From: Thinopyrum elongatum
Lineage: Eukaryota > Streptophyta > Magnoliopsida > Poales > Poaceae
DNA: 64,000 bases
Direction of reading: 5' to 3'
NCBI GenBank assembly: GCA_011799875.1
Contig: CM022303.1
Span: forward strand, 219,138,255-219,202,254
Below, piece by piece: positions 10,420-21,329 of this stretch. The position numbers and the translations under genes were made by a program. Position 1 is the stretch's first letter, and every line of letters starts with the position of its first letter. The notes beneath the pieces are model-generated. The model saw only the letters and a program-made list of their open reading frames with translations, was not told the DNA's origin and searched no databases.

Positions 10420-11223
10420 TGTCGGTGTACTAAGTATTGGGCCATTAGTACCCCGTACTTGTGCACGGGCAGTTGTAGCCATACTCGCGGCAAGGCTTGT
10501 CGGGGAACAGTTCGAGGATGACTCAGGCCACCAAAGAAATTTTCAAGTCAAAGATCTAAGGATCTGCAGATAAGAAGAGCTGGAATCCGAAGGCCAGCTT
10601 CCCCGGCAAGATCTTGCCGGGGTGGCCTGCGGAGCCCGGCAAGGTTCGGCGCCTGGCAAGATTTTGTTGCTGTGCCGCCGCTCTGGCATAGCAACAAGCC
10701 CGACATTCTGGGTCCTTCTTTGGATGCGTGGCAACGCGCCAGTGGAGGAGAGCTTAAGCGGTGCTGATGGGATGGCCCCTTTTTCCATCCCCAAGAAAGT
10801 GAGGACACCTAAACGGACACCTCACGGTGCATTAAATGCGTTCGTCCTAATCCGTCAGGGGTTAGGTATGATAACCCTGTAGCTACTTTACACCTCAATG
10901 TATGTACATTTTGCCACTGTGGTGACCCCTTTGTGATATAAAAGGAGGCCCAAGGCAACTGCTACAGGGAGGAGGATCTTCTGGCCCATTCTGCATGCGT
11001 AGCTGCTCTTTGAACGTACTGTTCATTGCAAGCGCTCCTGGAGCCTGGGCTCAAGAACACTGATAATAACACAAGGCAGGAGTAGGGTTTTACGCTGATT
11101 AGCGGCCCGAACCTGGGTAAAATTGCCCCGCGTCGATCGTTGGTTCTGCTCTATGCGCATACCTCTCTCTCTGCCGAATCGTAAAGGGGTCTTTTGGGGC
11201 CCCATAGGTGTCGCACGCCAACA
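10420..11223 (+). repeat. E1 3' LTR
   Basis: Starts TGTCGGTGTA after the polypurine tract and ends CGCCAACA, giving TG...CA ends. It contains TATAAAA at 10937-10943 in the sense direction, a CT-rich end and a perfect 22-bp palindrome at 10601-10622. The end is inferred from the TG...CA rule and the abrupt change to a CTACAT microsatellite; the partner LTR is outside the window, so the boundary could be off by a few bases. Confidence 0.75.
10937..10943 (+). promoter_or_regulatory. TATA box in E1 3' LTR
   Basis: TATAAAA followed by GGAGGCCC in the middle of the LTR, with the sense orientation of the element. It would mark the U3/R boundary about 30 bp downstream. Confidence 0.6.
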
Positions 11224-11232
11224 GTCTCACTT

Positions 11233-11305
11233 ATCTCTACATCTCTACATGTACATCTACGTCTACATTACATCTACATCTACATCTACATCTACCTCTA
11301 CTATA
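11233..11305. repeat. CTACAT microsatellite
   Basis: Repeated CTACAT/CTCTACAT units begin about 10 bp after the LTR end. The array is imperfect. It may be the insertion target or slippage next to the element. Confidence 0.8.
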
Positions 11306-11938
11306 GTACAGCAAGTTTTAAACATGAGACCAGCCATTTTCTTGCATGACACGACCAGCCCGTATCGCTTCTTGCTCCTCGTCTCTCTCAAAGTGCGTCC
11401 GGCAGGCGATTTTGCTGTCGATTGAGGTTGGTTCGCTCACACTCGGTCCCACATGTTATCTCTATCTCTATCTCTACTACTTAAAAACAATGTAAGGTTC
11501 CCATTTCACCTTTCTTCTCACCACCCCTTCGTGCACCCTTCCATGTATACGATAATCAATCACCTTAATTTACTTACCTTCTAAACCAATTCCACTTTAA
11601 TTTACTTACCAAACTTCTAATCAAAATATAAGGTAATTCACGGTCAGAATTTGATGAACATTTATTTACACACTCATATTATTAGTGACAGGTAAATTAG
11701 AAGCTAACGTACTAGAATATTTATAACCTGTTGCAACGCATGGGCATTGTTCTAGTAAATCTAAAAAGAATAGTGATATGACAATAGAAAGCACTCTGAC
11801 CGGCGGACCAAACGCGACAGGCGTGCCGTGAGTGGGTCCAGTTTCTCGTAAGGTGACTTATGCACCTCGACAGAGGAAGCACCTTGCTCAAATTTGGCAC
11901 TTTTCCGTGCATTCTCTAGACATTTATTAGCCCAGATA
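11306..11938. other. Unassigned AT-rich DNA
   Basis: No gene or recognisable element seen, apart from a short CTCTAT run near 11458-11478. Confidence 0.5.
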
Positions 11939-12176
11939 CTCCCTCCATTTTTATTTACTCTGCATATTAGATTTGACTGAAGTCAAACTTTATAAAGTTT
12001 GACCAAGTTTATAGAAAAAAATATGAACATTTACAATAGCATATCTATATGATGGGAAAGTGTATTCATTTGTTATTGTATATGTTAATATATTTTTTCT
12101 ATAAAAACTTTGTCAAAGTTTACAAAGTTTGACTTTGACCAAAGCTAATATGCAGAGTAAATAAATATGGAGGGAG
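11939..12176. mobile_element. Stowaway-type MITE (Tc1/Mariner)
   Basis: Ends are CTCCCTCCAT...ATGGAGGGAG, with long inverted arms: TATTTACTCTGCATATTA on the left pairs with its complement on the right, and AAACTTTATAAAGTTTGACC pairs with a matching block near 12120. A TA precedes the left end (11937-11938), but CA follows the right end, so the TA duplication is imperfect. 238 bp, AT-rich, non-coding and able to form a nearly full-length hairpin. Confidence 0.85.
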
Positions 12177-12530
12177 CACATCAAAAACCCAGCTATAGCT
12201 ACACGGGTATGATGAGAAGGACGTGGATTGCCGTTCGATCACGGTGCATCCTACGGTGCACACGCACGATCCGCGTGCCTGGGGTTCCGGCCAATCACAA
12301 CGCAACCCCGGCCGGGTGAGCGCACACAGTTTCAGAGGCGACGGAAATGAAGCGTGTGCGATAGTAAATGACCAAGATTGTGGGGGAATCCGAATTTCCT
12401 GCGTCGTTTGTCCTTGAGCTCTGAAAAATCCACCGCGTACGGTTGTCCTTCCTCTCTCACAAAATGTCGCCCGCTTATCTCCCCCCTCCTTCCGGTTTAC
12501 AATCCTACGAATCAAACAACGCACATAGGA

Positions 12531-12593
12531 AAAATTCCTATGGATTAGAATCCTCCAAAATTCCTTTGAGAATCCTTTGAATCAAAAAAGCCC
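12531..12593. mobile_element. Fragment of a Tourist/Harbinger-type MITE (right end)
   Basis: AATCAAAAAAGCCC followed by TTA at 12594-12596 resembles the right end of the intact Tourist element at 44158-44550. The preceding ATTCCTATGGATTAGAATCC is typical of such elements. No matching left end was found, so it is a fragment or a more diverged copy. Confidence 0.5.
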
Positions 12594-12596
12594 TTA

Positions 12597-13985
12597 TACA
12601 GGGCTTAACTAACAATTCTCACCAACCATTGGTACCGTGTACTTATGGTTGCTTCGTCCGAGCAACTTACTCGTGGAATATTGAAGTACGAGCACATTCA
12701 ACGAAGAGTGAAATGATCGTTGCTTCGCCCGAGCAACTTTTACTAGTAGTACTGTGGGAAAGGTGGGGCTTTGTGATTTGACCGCTCATTAGTCATTATT
12801 ACTGTGGCGCAACGAGCGGGGTGAATCTCGCCAGCGGTTGTGCACTCAATATTGGTGCATGGCATGTGGACCCGAATTCTGGTTGTCCCACATGTGGGAA
12901 AAAGGAAGTTTGAATGATTTGTGGCATTGCTATCAAGCTTCCGGGATATGTTTACATGTACACATAATTTTCCAGCATAATGAAATTGTGTTGTAATGCT
13001 ATGAAGCTTTCAACTTTGGTTTCATGTGTCCTCTTGCCTCCAAAGTTGTCTCGTTACAACATTCCATCAAATACAAAGGAAACTAACATGCATGCTAATG
13101 CATCTCAATGATTCGTAGATCAGCGTCAATATTTACATCACAACTGAATACGAAGTTGTGAGAATGTTTAGAAATAAAGAAAAATAAAAAATTGAAGGAT
13201 GATGTCCGCAGGCATGGTTCCATTTCCTGGCGTTCATTTGTTGGCAGCTAGTTTCACGCAGCTCTGTGGAACTAAACAAAAAATGTTAGCCAATAAAGGA
13301 TTCTATGGTCGACGTGGACCATCCGATCATTTTGTGCAGGTCCACTAAAATCGAGTTGAGCACCCCTGTTCGCAAAGATATTGAACAAGTGTGATTAGAT
13401 TAATAGTAGCACCAGTAGTAGTTGATGAAACATACACACACAAGCCGGTCACCTTTGCAATCTCTCATAAAACTAACCACTTGTTGGAGAAGATTAGGCT
13501 CGGAGTTGGATGAGGAGGATAGCAAAACCAATCTCCCTTTGTGCAGTCGCACTGAAATGTAGAGACGTTGTTTGCGTGACATTTTAGTAGAACTGCGCGA
13601 GACACTCTTAAGAAAAAAGCGATTTGTGTAGTTCACCAAAAGGTCGCAATAGCAATGTGGTGAAATGGATAGCCCTGTTTGCAAAAAGAGGTAGCAAGGA
13701 AACAATTACTGGCCAATAACAGTTGATGACACATGCGTCGACAAAAAAATAAGCACATTCCTTGTCCTAAGGGAAGATAGCAGCACGGTTGTTTATGTAA
13801 AACGGTGTGAGGACGAGATTGCAACATGGAAAGTACGCCGGCCGAGCTACGTTTTGGGCAAAGAACTAGGGAAGATCCACATGCAGGATTTTCCACATGC
13901 AGCAACGTGGGAAGATGGGCAGTGGAGCAAGGCCGGAGGAAGTTGTACGTGAGGGTCATCGGGATGTAACTAGGAGGGCGCCGGC
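12597..13985. other. Unassigned DNA with a repeated inverted motif
   Basis: GTTGCTTCG(T/C)CCGAGCAAC occurs at 12648 and again at 12719; each copy is itself an imperfect inverted repeat. Minus-strand frames at 13400-13705 and 13633-13959 resemble no family I know and lack gene-like features. The piece ends abruptly where E2 LTR sequence begins. Confidence 0.4.
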
Positions 13986-15633
13986 GTATTTATAATTTTT
14001 GATTGTTCCATGCTATTATATTATCCATCTTGGATGTTTTATATGCATTTGTATGCTATTTTATATGATTTTTGGGACTAACCTATTAACCTAGAGCCCA
14101 GTGCCAGTTTCTGTTTTTCCTTGTTTTTGAGTTTCGCAGAAAAGGAATATCAAACGGAGTCCAATTAGCCTGAAAATTTACGGAGAATATTTTTGTAAAA
14201 TATGAAAAATACTGGAACGAAAAGATATCGGAGAGGAGTCCCGAGGCCACAACAAGGGTGGAGGGCGCCCCCCCAGGGCGCGCCCCCCGTCCTTGTCATT
14301 GCCTCGTGGGCCCCCTTGACTTGTCCCCGACGCCAACACCTCTTATAAATCCCAAAAACCCCAGAACAAAACCTAGATCGGGAGTTCCACCGCCGCAAGC
14401 CTCTGTAGCCACCGAAAACCAATCGGGACCCTGTTCCGGCACCCTGCCGGAGGGGGAAATCATCACCGGTGGCCATCTTCATCATCCCGGCGCTCTCCAT
14501 GACGAGGAGGGAGTAGTTCACCCTCATGGCTGAGGGTATGTACCAGTAGCTATCTGTTAGATCTCTCTCTCTCGTGTTCTTGATTTGGCACGATCTTGAT
14601 GTACCGCGAGCTTTGCTATTATAGTTGGATCTTATGATGTTTCTCCCCCTCTACCTTCTTGTAATGAATTGAGTTTTCCCTTTGAAGTTATCTTATCGGA
14701 TTGAGTCTTTAAGGATTTGAGAACACTTGATGTATGTCTTGCATGTGTTTATCTGTGGTGACAATGGGATATTCACGTGATCCACTTGATGTATGTTTTG
14801 GTGATCAACTTGCGGGTTCTGTGACCTTGTGAACTTATGCATAGGGGTTGGCACACGTTTTCGTCTTGACTCTCCGGTAGAAACTTTGGGGCACTCTTTG
14901 AAGTTCTTTGTGTTGGTTTGAATAGATGAATCTGAGATTGTGTGATGCATATCATATAATCAAACCCACGGATACTTGTGGTGACATTGGAGTATCTTGG
15001 TGACATTAGGGTTTTGGTTGATGTGTGTCTTAAGGTGTTATTTTAGTATGAACTCTAGGGCTGTTTGTGACACTTATAGGAATAGCCCAATAGATCGATC
15101 AGAAAGAATAACTTTGAGGTCGTTTCGTACCCTACAATAATCTCTTCATTTATTCTCTGCTATTAGTGACATTGGAGTGACTCTTTATTGCACATTGAGG
15201 GATTGTTATATGACCTAATTATGTTATCATTGTTGAGAGAACTTGCACTAGTGAAAGTATGAACCCTAGGCCTTGTTTCTAAGCATTGCAATACCGTTTT
15301 TGCTCACTTTTGTTACTAGTTACCTTGCTGTTTTTATATTTTCTGATTACAAAAACCTATATCTACCATCCATATTACACTTGTATCACCATATCTTCGC
15401 CGAACTGGTGCACCTATACAATTTACCATTGTATTGGGTGTGTTGGGGACACAAGAGACTCTTTGTTATTTGGTTGTAGGGTTGTTTGAGAGAGACCATC
15501 TTCATCCTACGCCTCCCACGGATTGATAAACCTTAGGTCATCCACTTGAGGGAAATTTGCTACTGTCCTACAAAACTCTGCGCTAGGAGGCCCAACACGA
15601 GTCTACAAGAAGAAGGTTGCGTAGTAGACATCA
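13986..15633 (+). repeat. E2 5' LTR, truncated at its start
   Basis: Aligns with 19624-21293. The first 15 bp of the other LTR (TGATACGTCTACAAT) are missing, and unrelated GAGGGCGCCGGC abuts instead. It ends GTAGTAGACATCA just before the primer site. A CT run at 14561-14573 is much shorter than in the partner LTR. Confidence 0.85.
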
Positions 15634-15643
15634 AGCTCTTTTC

Positions 15644-15723
15644 TGGCGCCGTTGCCGGGGAGGCTAGGTAAGCGGCACTCACATCCCGTCAACGAAGCTC
15701 TTTTCTGGCACCGTTGCCGGGAA
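15644..15723 (+). repeat. Duplicated primer binding site of E2
   Basis: TGGCGCCGTTGCCGGGGA (15644-15661) is complementary to the tRNA-Asp 3' end, as in Athila elements, 10 bp after the LTR. A second copy, TGGCACCGTTGCCGGGAA, is at 15706-15723, inside a longer repeat (AAGCTCTTTTCTGGC at both places) with a 62-bp period. The first is the expected site; the second has two changes. Confidence 0.85.
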
Positions 15724-15820
15724 GGTGAGTGCTTGAAGGTATATCTTTAGATCTTGCAATCGAATCTTTTAGTTTCTTTTTTTATCACTAGTTTAGTCTA
15801 TAAAAGAAAACTACAAAAAA

Positions 15821-16792
15821 ATGGAATTGAGGTTGCCTCATATTATTCATCTCTATAATGTCTTTCATGAAAATGATGGAAAGGAAAATTGTGCTCTAGT
15901 GTTAGAAGAAGAAGTCTATAAATTGTTTGGCACTAATTTTTTTAATGATGAGCATGATTGCAATGTTGTTAGTATGAATTCCTTGAATATCCATGATGCT
16001 AATGATATGCAAAGCCATAAGCTTGGGGAGGCTATGTTTGATGAAGGTGATATTTTTAGTCCCCCATGTTTTGATGAGCAAAATTATTATGATGATAGCA
16101 TGCGTCCTATTTATGATGATTATATTGATGAAAGTGGGTTTGGAAGAGTGTCAACTCTAGGTACTAATGATCCCACTATTTTGGAGGGTGTTGAATCTTT
16201 TCACAATATTGATAAAAGTGGATTTGGAGAGGTCATGACTTTATTTAGTGATGAATCCACTATTTTGGAAGAGGTTCCAATTGATTATGAGAATAAAGTT
16301 GCTATATATGATGATTATTGTGATGACATGTATGCTATAAAGAATAATGACAACCATAAAACTTGTCATCATGATTTTAATTTTCAATTGGATTATGCCT
16401 CACATGATAGTTACTTTGTTGAGTTTGCTCCCACTACTATTCATGAGAATAAATTGGCTTATGTGGAGAGTAATAAAATTTATATGCTTGTAGATCATGA
16501 AAAGAATGCTTTATGTGATAGTTATATTGTTGAATTCATTCATGATGCTACTGAAAATTATTATGAGGGAGGAATATATGCTTGTGTGAATTGCAATAAT
16601 ATCAAAATTCCACTCTATGTGCTTAAAATCTTGAAGTTTTGCTTGTTTTACCTTCCTATGCTACTTGATTCTTTTTCCCATAAGTTGTTTGATCACAAAA
16701 TCCCTAGGCACAGGAAGTGGGTTAGACTTAAATGTGCTAGTCATATTCTTCATGATTCTCCCATTATGTTTCAATTCTTATCTTTTATGTGA
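15821..16792 (+). CDS. E2 ORF: acidic protein of unknown function
   Basis: 323 codons, intact from ATG to TGA, starting MELRLPHIIHLYNVFHEND. Rich in Asp, Glu, Asn and Tyr. Two internal repeats share SGFG-x-V-x-TL followed by TILE (about residues 105-125 and 131-152). The C-terminal 80 residues contain one hydrophobic stretch (YVLKILKFCLFYLPMLL, possible membrane segment) and a basic patch (HKIPRHRKWVRLK). No Gag, protease, RT, RNase H or integrase motif is visible. Being the only long frame in an element with otherwise non-coding internal DNA, it may be a selected function or an old remnant. I do not recognise a family. Confidence 0.6.
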   Translation: MELRLPHIIHLYNVFHENDGKENCALVLEEEVYKLFGTNFFNDEHDCNVVSMNSLNIHDANDMQSHKLGEAMFDEGDIFSPPCFDEQNYYDDSMRPIYDDYIDESGFGRVSTLGTNDPTILEGVESFHNIDKSGFGEVMTLFSDESTILEEVPIDYENKVAIYDDYCDDMYAIKNNDNHKTCHHDFNFQLDYASHDSYFVEFAPTTIHENKLAYVESNKIYMLVDHEKNALCDSYIVEFIHDATENYYEGGIYACVNCNNIKIPLYVLKILKFCLFYLPMLLDSFSHKLFDHKIPRHRKWVRLKCASHILHDSPIMFQFLSFM

Positions 16793-19593
16793 GCATCATT
16801 GAAATCATCATGCCTAGCTAAAACGGCATTAAAGAAAAGCGCTTGTTGGGAGACAACCCAACATTTACCCCTCCTGTTTTTGTGTGTTCACATGATTAAT
16901 CTACTGTAGTAATCATGTTTAATAGCTTTTGTTTCAATAAAGTGCCAAGTACAGCCTTTGGGATAGTGTGGATGATAGTTGACTTGATTCTATGCAAAAA
17001 CAGAAACTTTTGCGCCCAGTCCAGGAATTTCTAAATTCACTGGAACTTGATTTTGATCTGAATTTTTACACAAGATTGATATACAAATTTTCTACGTTTT
17101 CCTAATTTTTCAGAATTTTTGGATTTACATAGGTATGGAAAGTTTCCAGATTACTACAGACTGTTCTGTTTTTGACAGATTCTATTTTCATTGTGTTGTT
17201 TGCTTATTTTGATGAATCTAGGAGTAGTATCGGAGGGTATGAACCATGGAGAAGTTTGAATACAGTATATATAACACCAATATGAATTTAGAATGAGTTC
17301 ACAACAGTACCTAAGTGGTGATTTATTTTCTTATACTAACGGATCTCATAAGATTTTCTGTTGAGTTTTGTGTTGTGAAGTTTTCAAGTTTTGGGTAAGG
17401 TTTTGATGGACTACGGAATAAGGAGTGGCAAGAGCCTAAGCTTGGAGATGCCCAAGGCACCCCAAGGTAATATTCAAGGAATACCCAAGCAACTAAGCTT
17501 GGGGATGCCCCGGATGGCATCCCCTCTTTCATCTTCGTTCATCGGTAACCTTACTTGGAGCTATATTTTTATTCACCACATGATATGTGTTTTGCTTGGA
17601 GCGTCATTTTATCTTATTTTGTTTTGATTGCTGTTTGAATAATATCCCAAGATCTGAAATATTTAAATGTTAGAGAGTCTTCACATAGTTACATAATTAT
17701 TCGACTACTCATTGATCTTCACTTATATCTTTTGGAGTAGTTTGTCATTTGCTCTAGTGCTTCACTTATATATTTTTAGAGCACGACGGTAGTTTTATTT
17801 TGTAGAAATTAATGAACTCACATGCTTCACTTATATTATTTTGAGAGTCTTTAAAATAGCATGGTCATTAGCTTTGGTTATAAATTTAGTCCTAATATGA
17901 TAAGCATCCAAGAGGAATATATATAAAAACTTTCATATAAAGTGCATTGAATACTATGAGAAGTTTGATTCCTTATGATTGTTTTGAGATATGTAGATGG
18001 TGATATTAGAGTCATGCTAGTGAGTAGTTGTGAATTTGAGAAATACTTGTGTTAAGGTTTGTGAGTCCCGTAGCATGCACGTATGGTGAACCGTTATGTA
18101 ACGAAGTTGGAGCATGAGATTTTTTTTTATTGTCTTCCTTATGAGCGGCGGTCGGGGATGAGCGATGGTATTTTCCTACCAATCTATCCCCCTAGGAGCA
18201 TGCGTGTAGTACTTTGTTTCGATGACTAATAGATTTTTGGAATAAGTATGTGAGTTCTTTATGACTAATGTTGAGTCCATGGATTATACGCACTCTCACC
18301 CTTCCACCGTTGCTAGCCTCTCTAGTACCGCGCAACTTTCGCCGGTACCATACACCCACCATACCTACCTATTATGGAATTTTCATAGCCATTCTGAGAT
18401 ATATTGCCATGCAACTTTCCACCGTTCCGTTTATTATGACACGTTCCATCATTGTCATATTGCTTTGCATGATCATGTAGTTGACATCGTATTTGTGGCA
18501 AAGCCACCTTTCATAATTCTTTCATACATGTCACTCTTGATTCATTGCACATCCCGGTACACCGCCGGAGGCATTCATATAGAGTTATATTTTGTTCTAA
18601 GTATTGAGTTGTAATTCTTGAGTTGTAAGTAAATAAAAGTGTGATGATCTTCATTATTAGAGCATTATCCCATGTGAGGAGAAGGATGATGGAGACTATG
18701 ATTCCCCCACAAGTCGGGATGAGACTCTGGACGAAAAATAAAAAAAATAAGAGAGGCAAAAAAAAGAGAGAAGGCCCAAAAAAAGAAAAAGAAAAAAAAA
18801 GAAAAAGAAAATGAGAGAAAAGAGAGAAGGGGCAATGTTACTATCCTTTTACCACACTTGTGCTTCAAAGTAGCACCATGATCTTCATGATAGAGAGTCT
18901 CCTATGTTGTCACTTTCATATACTAGTGGGAATTTTCATTATAGAACTTGGCTTGTATATTCCAATGATGGGCTTCCTCAAATTGCCCTAGGTCTTCGTG
19001 AGCAAGCAAGTTGGATGCACACCCACTTAGTTTCTTTTTGAGCTTTCATAAACTTATAGCTCTAGTGCATCCGTTGCATGGCAATCCCTACTCACTCACA
19101 TTGATATCTATTGATGGGCATCTCCATAGCCCGTTGACACGCCTAGTTGATGTGAGACTATCTCCCTCTTTTTGTCTTCTCCACAACCACCTTCTATTCC
19201 ACCCATAGTGTTATGTCCATGGCTCACGCTCATGTATTGCGTGAAAGTTGAAAAGGTTTGAGAACACCAAAAGTATGAAACAATTGCTTGGCTTGTCATC
19301 GGGGTTGTGCATGATTTCAATATTTTGTGTGATGAAGATGGAGCATAGCCAGACTATATGATTTTGTAGGGATAACTTTCTTTGGCCATGTTATTTTGAG
19401 AAGACATGATTGCTTTATTAGTATGCTTGAAGTATTATCGTTTTTATGTCAATATTAAAATTTTGTTTTGAATCTTATGGATCTGAACATTCATGCCACA
19501 ATAAATAAAATTACATGGATAAATATGTTAGGTAGCATTCCACATCAAAAATTATGTTTCTATCATTTACCTACTCGAGGACGAGCAGGAATT
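16793..19593 (+). other. E2 internal non-coding region
   Basis: AT-rich, with many stops in all frames. CAAGCTTGGGGATGCCC-like words recur (about 17440, 17500 and the polypurine tract near 19594), a habit of this Athila group. A purine-rich A/G run lies at 18737-18835. No coding signal found. Confidence 0.6.
18737..18835. repeat. A/G-rich low-complexity run
   Basis: Runs of A broken by G (AAAAGAAAAAGAAAA) on the plus strand inside E2. Confidence 0.8.
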
Positions 19594-19608
19594 AAGCTTG
19601 GGGATGCT
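19594..19608 (+). other. E2 polypurine tract
   Basis: AAGCTTGGGGATGCT directly before the 3' LTR start TGATACG; the AGCTTGGGGATG core is the likely plus-strand primer. Confidence 0.6.
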
Positions 19609-20199
19609 TGATACGTCTACAATGTATCTATAATTTTTGATTGTTCCATGCTATTATATTATCCATCTTGGATGTTTTATATGCATTTATATGCTATTTT
19701 ATATGATTTTTGGGACTAACCTATTAACCTAGAGCCCAGTGCCAGTTTCTGTTTTTTCCTTGTTTTTGAGTTTCGTAGAAAAGGAATATCAAACGGAGTC
19801 CAATTGGCCTGAAAATTTACGGAGAATATTTTTGGAAAATATGAAAAATACTGGAATGAAAAGATGTCGGAGAGGAGTCTCGAGGCCACCACAAGGGTGG
19901 AGGGTGCCCTCCCTAGGGCGCGCCCCCCGTCCTTGTCGTCGCCTTGTGGGCCCCCTTGACTTGTCCCCGACGCCAACACCTCTTATAAATCCCAAAAACC
20001 CCAGAACAAAACCTAGATCGGGAGTTCCGCCGCCGCAAGCCTCTGTAGCCACCGAAAACCAATCGGGACCCTGTTTCGGCACCCTGCCGGAGGGGGAAAT
20101 CATCACCGGTGGCCATCTTCATCATCCCGGTGCTCTCCATGACGAGGAGGGAGTAGTTCACCCTCGAGGCTGAGGGTATGTACCAGTAGCTGTGTGTTT

Positions 20200-20236
<37 letters not shown>

Positions 20237-21293
20237 TTCTTGATTTGGCACGATCTTGATGTACCGTGAGCTTTGCTATTATATTTGGATCTTATGATGT
20301 TTCTCCCCCTCTACCTTCTTGTAATGAATTGAGTTTTCCCTTTGAAGTTATCTTATCGGATTGAGTCTTTAAGGATTTGAGAACACTTGATGTATTACTT
20401 GCATGTGTTTATCTGTGGTGACAATGGGATATTCACGTGATCCACTTGATGTATGTTTTGGTGATCAACTTGCGGGTTCTGTGACCTTGTGAACTTATGC
20501 ATAGGGGTTGGCACACATTTTCATCTTGACTCTCTGGTAGAAACTTTGGGGCACTCTTTGAAGTTCTTTGTGTTGGTTTGAATAGATGAATCTGAAATTG
20601 TCTGATGCATATCATATAATCAAACCCGCGGATACTTGTGGTGACATTGGAGTATCTAGGTGACATTAGGGTTTTGGTTGATGTGTGTCTTAAGGTGTTT
20701 TTTTAGTACGAACTCTAGGGCTGTTTGTGACACTTATAGGAATAGCCCAATAGATCGATCAGAAAGAATAACTTTGAGGTGGTTTCGTACCCTACAATAA
20801 TCTCTTCGTTTATTCTCCACTATTAGTGACTTTGGAGTGACTCTTTATTGCACATTGAGGGATTGTTATATGATCTAATTATGTTATCATTGTTGAGAGA
20901 ACTTGCACTAGTGAAAGTATGAACCCTAGGCCTTGTTTCTAAGCATTGCAATACCATTTTTGCTCACTTTTGTTACTAGTTACCTTGCTGTTTTTATATT
21001 TTCAGATTACAAAAACCTATATCTACCATCCATATTACACTTGTATCACCATCTCTTCGCCGAACTAGTGCACCTATACAATTTACCATTGTATTGGGTG
21101 TGTTGGGGACACAAGAGACTCTTTGTTATTTGGTTGCAGGGTTGTTTGAGAGAGACCATCTTCATCCTACACCTCCCACGGATTGATAAACCTTAGGTCA
21201 TCCACTTGAGGGAAATTTGCTACTGTCCTACAAAACTCTGCACTTGGAGGCCCAACACGAGTCTACAAGAAGAAGGTTGTGTAGTAGACATCA
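19609..21293 (+). repeat. E2 3' LTR
   Basis: TGATACGTC...GACATCA, 1685 bp, TG...CA ends. Very close to the 5' LTR, with scattered substitutions and a CT microsatellite expanded to about 30 bp at 20203-20232. CCTAC follows; no matching 5-bp copy exists at the left side. Confidence 0.9.
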
Positions 21294-21329
21294 CCTACCT
21301 ACAACGTTCGACTATTGGTGTGTGTGCGA

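Larger units (their letters stand above)
1..11223 (+). mobile_element. E1: Tat/Retand-lineage Ty3/Gypsy LTR retrotransposon, 5' end outside window
   Basis: The order gag, protease, reverse transcriptase, two RNase H regions, integrase, then an antisense gene, polypurine tract and 3' LTR is the layout known for the Tat group (for example Grande and RIRE2 types). The plus strand carries gag-pol. The 5' LTR and primer site lie upstream of base 1. All coding parts are damaged: gag-pol has stops at 847, 2882 and 3929 and a frameshift near 1600, and the antisense gene has a stop and two frameshifts. The copy therefore cannot make complete proteins. The exact family is not assigned. CCGGCAAG/CTTGCCGG words recur throughout the element. 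Confidence 0.9.
13986..21293 (+). mobile_element. E2: Athila-lineage Gypsy element, non-autonomous
   Basis: Two long LTRs flank about 4 kb of internal DNA. The primer site is the tRNA-Asp type usual in Athila elements, and the LTR text (TCTATAATTTTTGATTGTTC, later GGGCGCGCC blocks) is of the abundant Triticeae Athila group that includes Sabrina/Wham types (name from memory). No gag, RT or integrase is present; a single ORF of unknown function lies at 15821-16792. It would need proteins supplied by another element. The 5' LTR lacks its first 15 bp, and no target duplication is seen. Confidence 0.85.

Noticed and set aside
13400..13959. Two minus-strand frames as a small gene
   Set aside because: Cys/His-rich but with no known pattern, overlapping in different frames, and in DNA bordered by elements.
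15821..16792. E2 ORF as Gag
   Set aside because: No Gag core pattern or zinc knuckle; acidic instead of basic, and unlike the gag of E3, which belongs to the same lineage.
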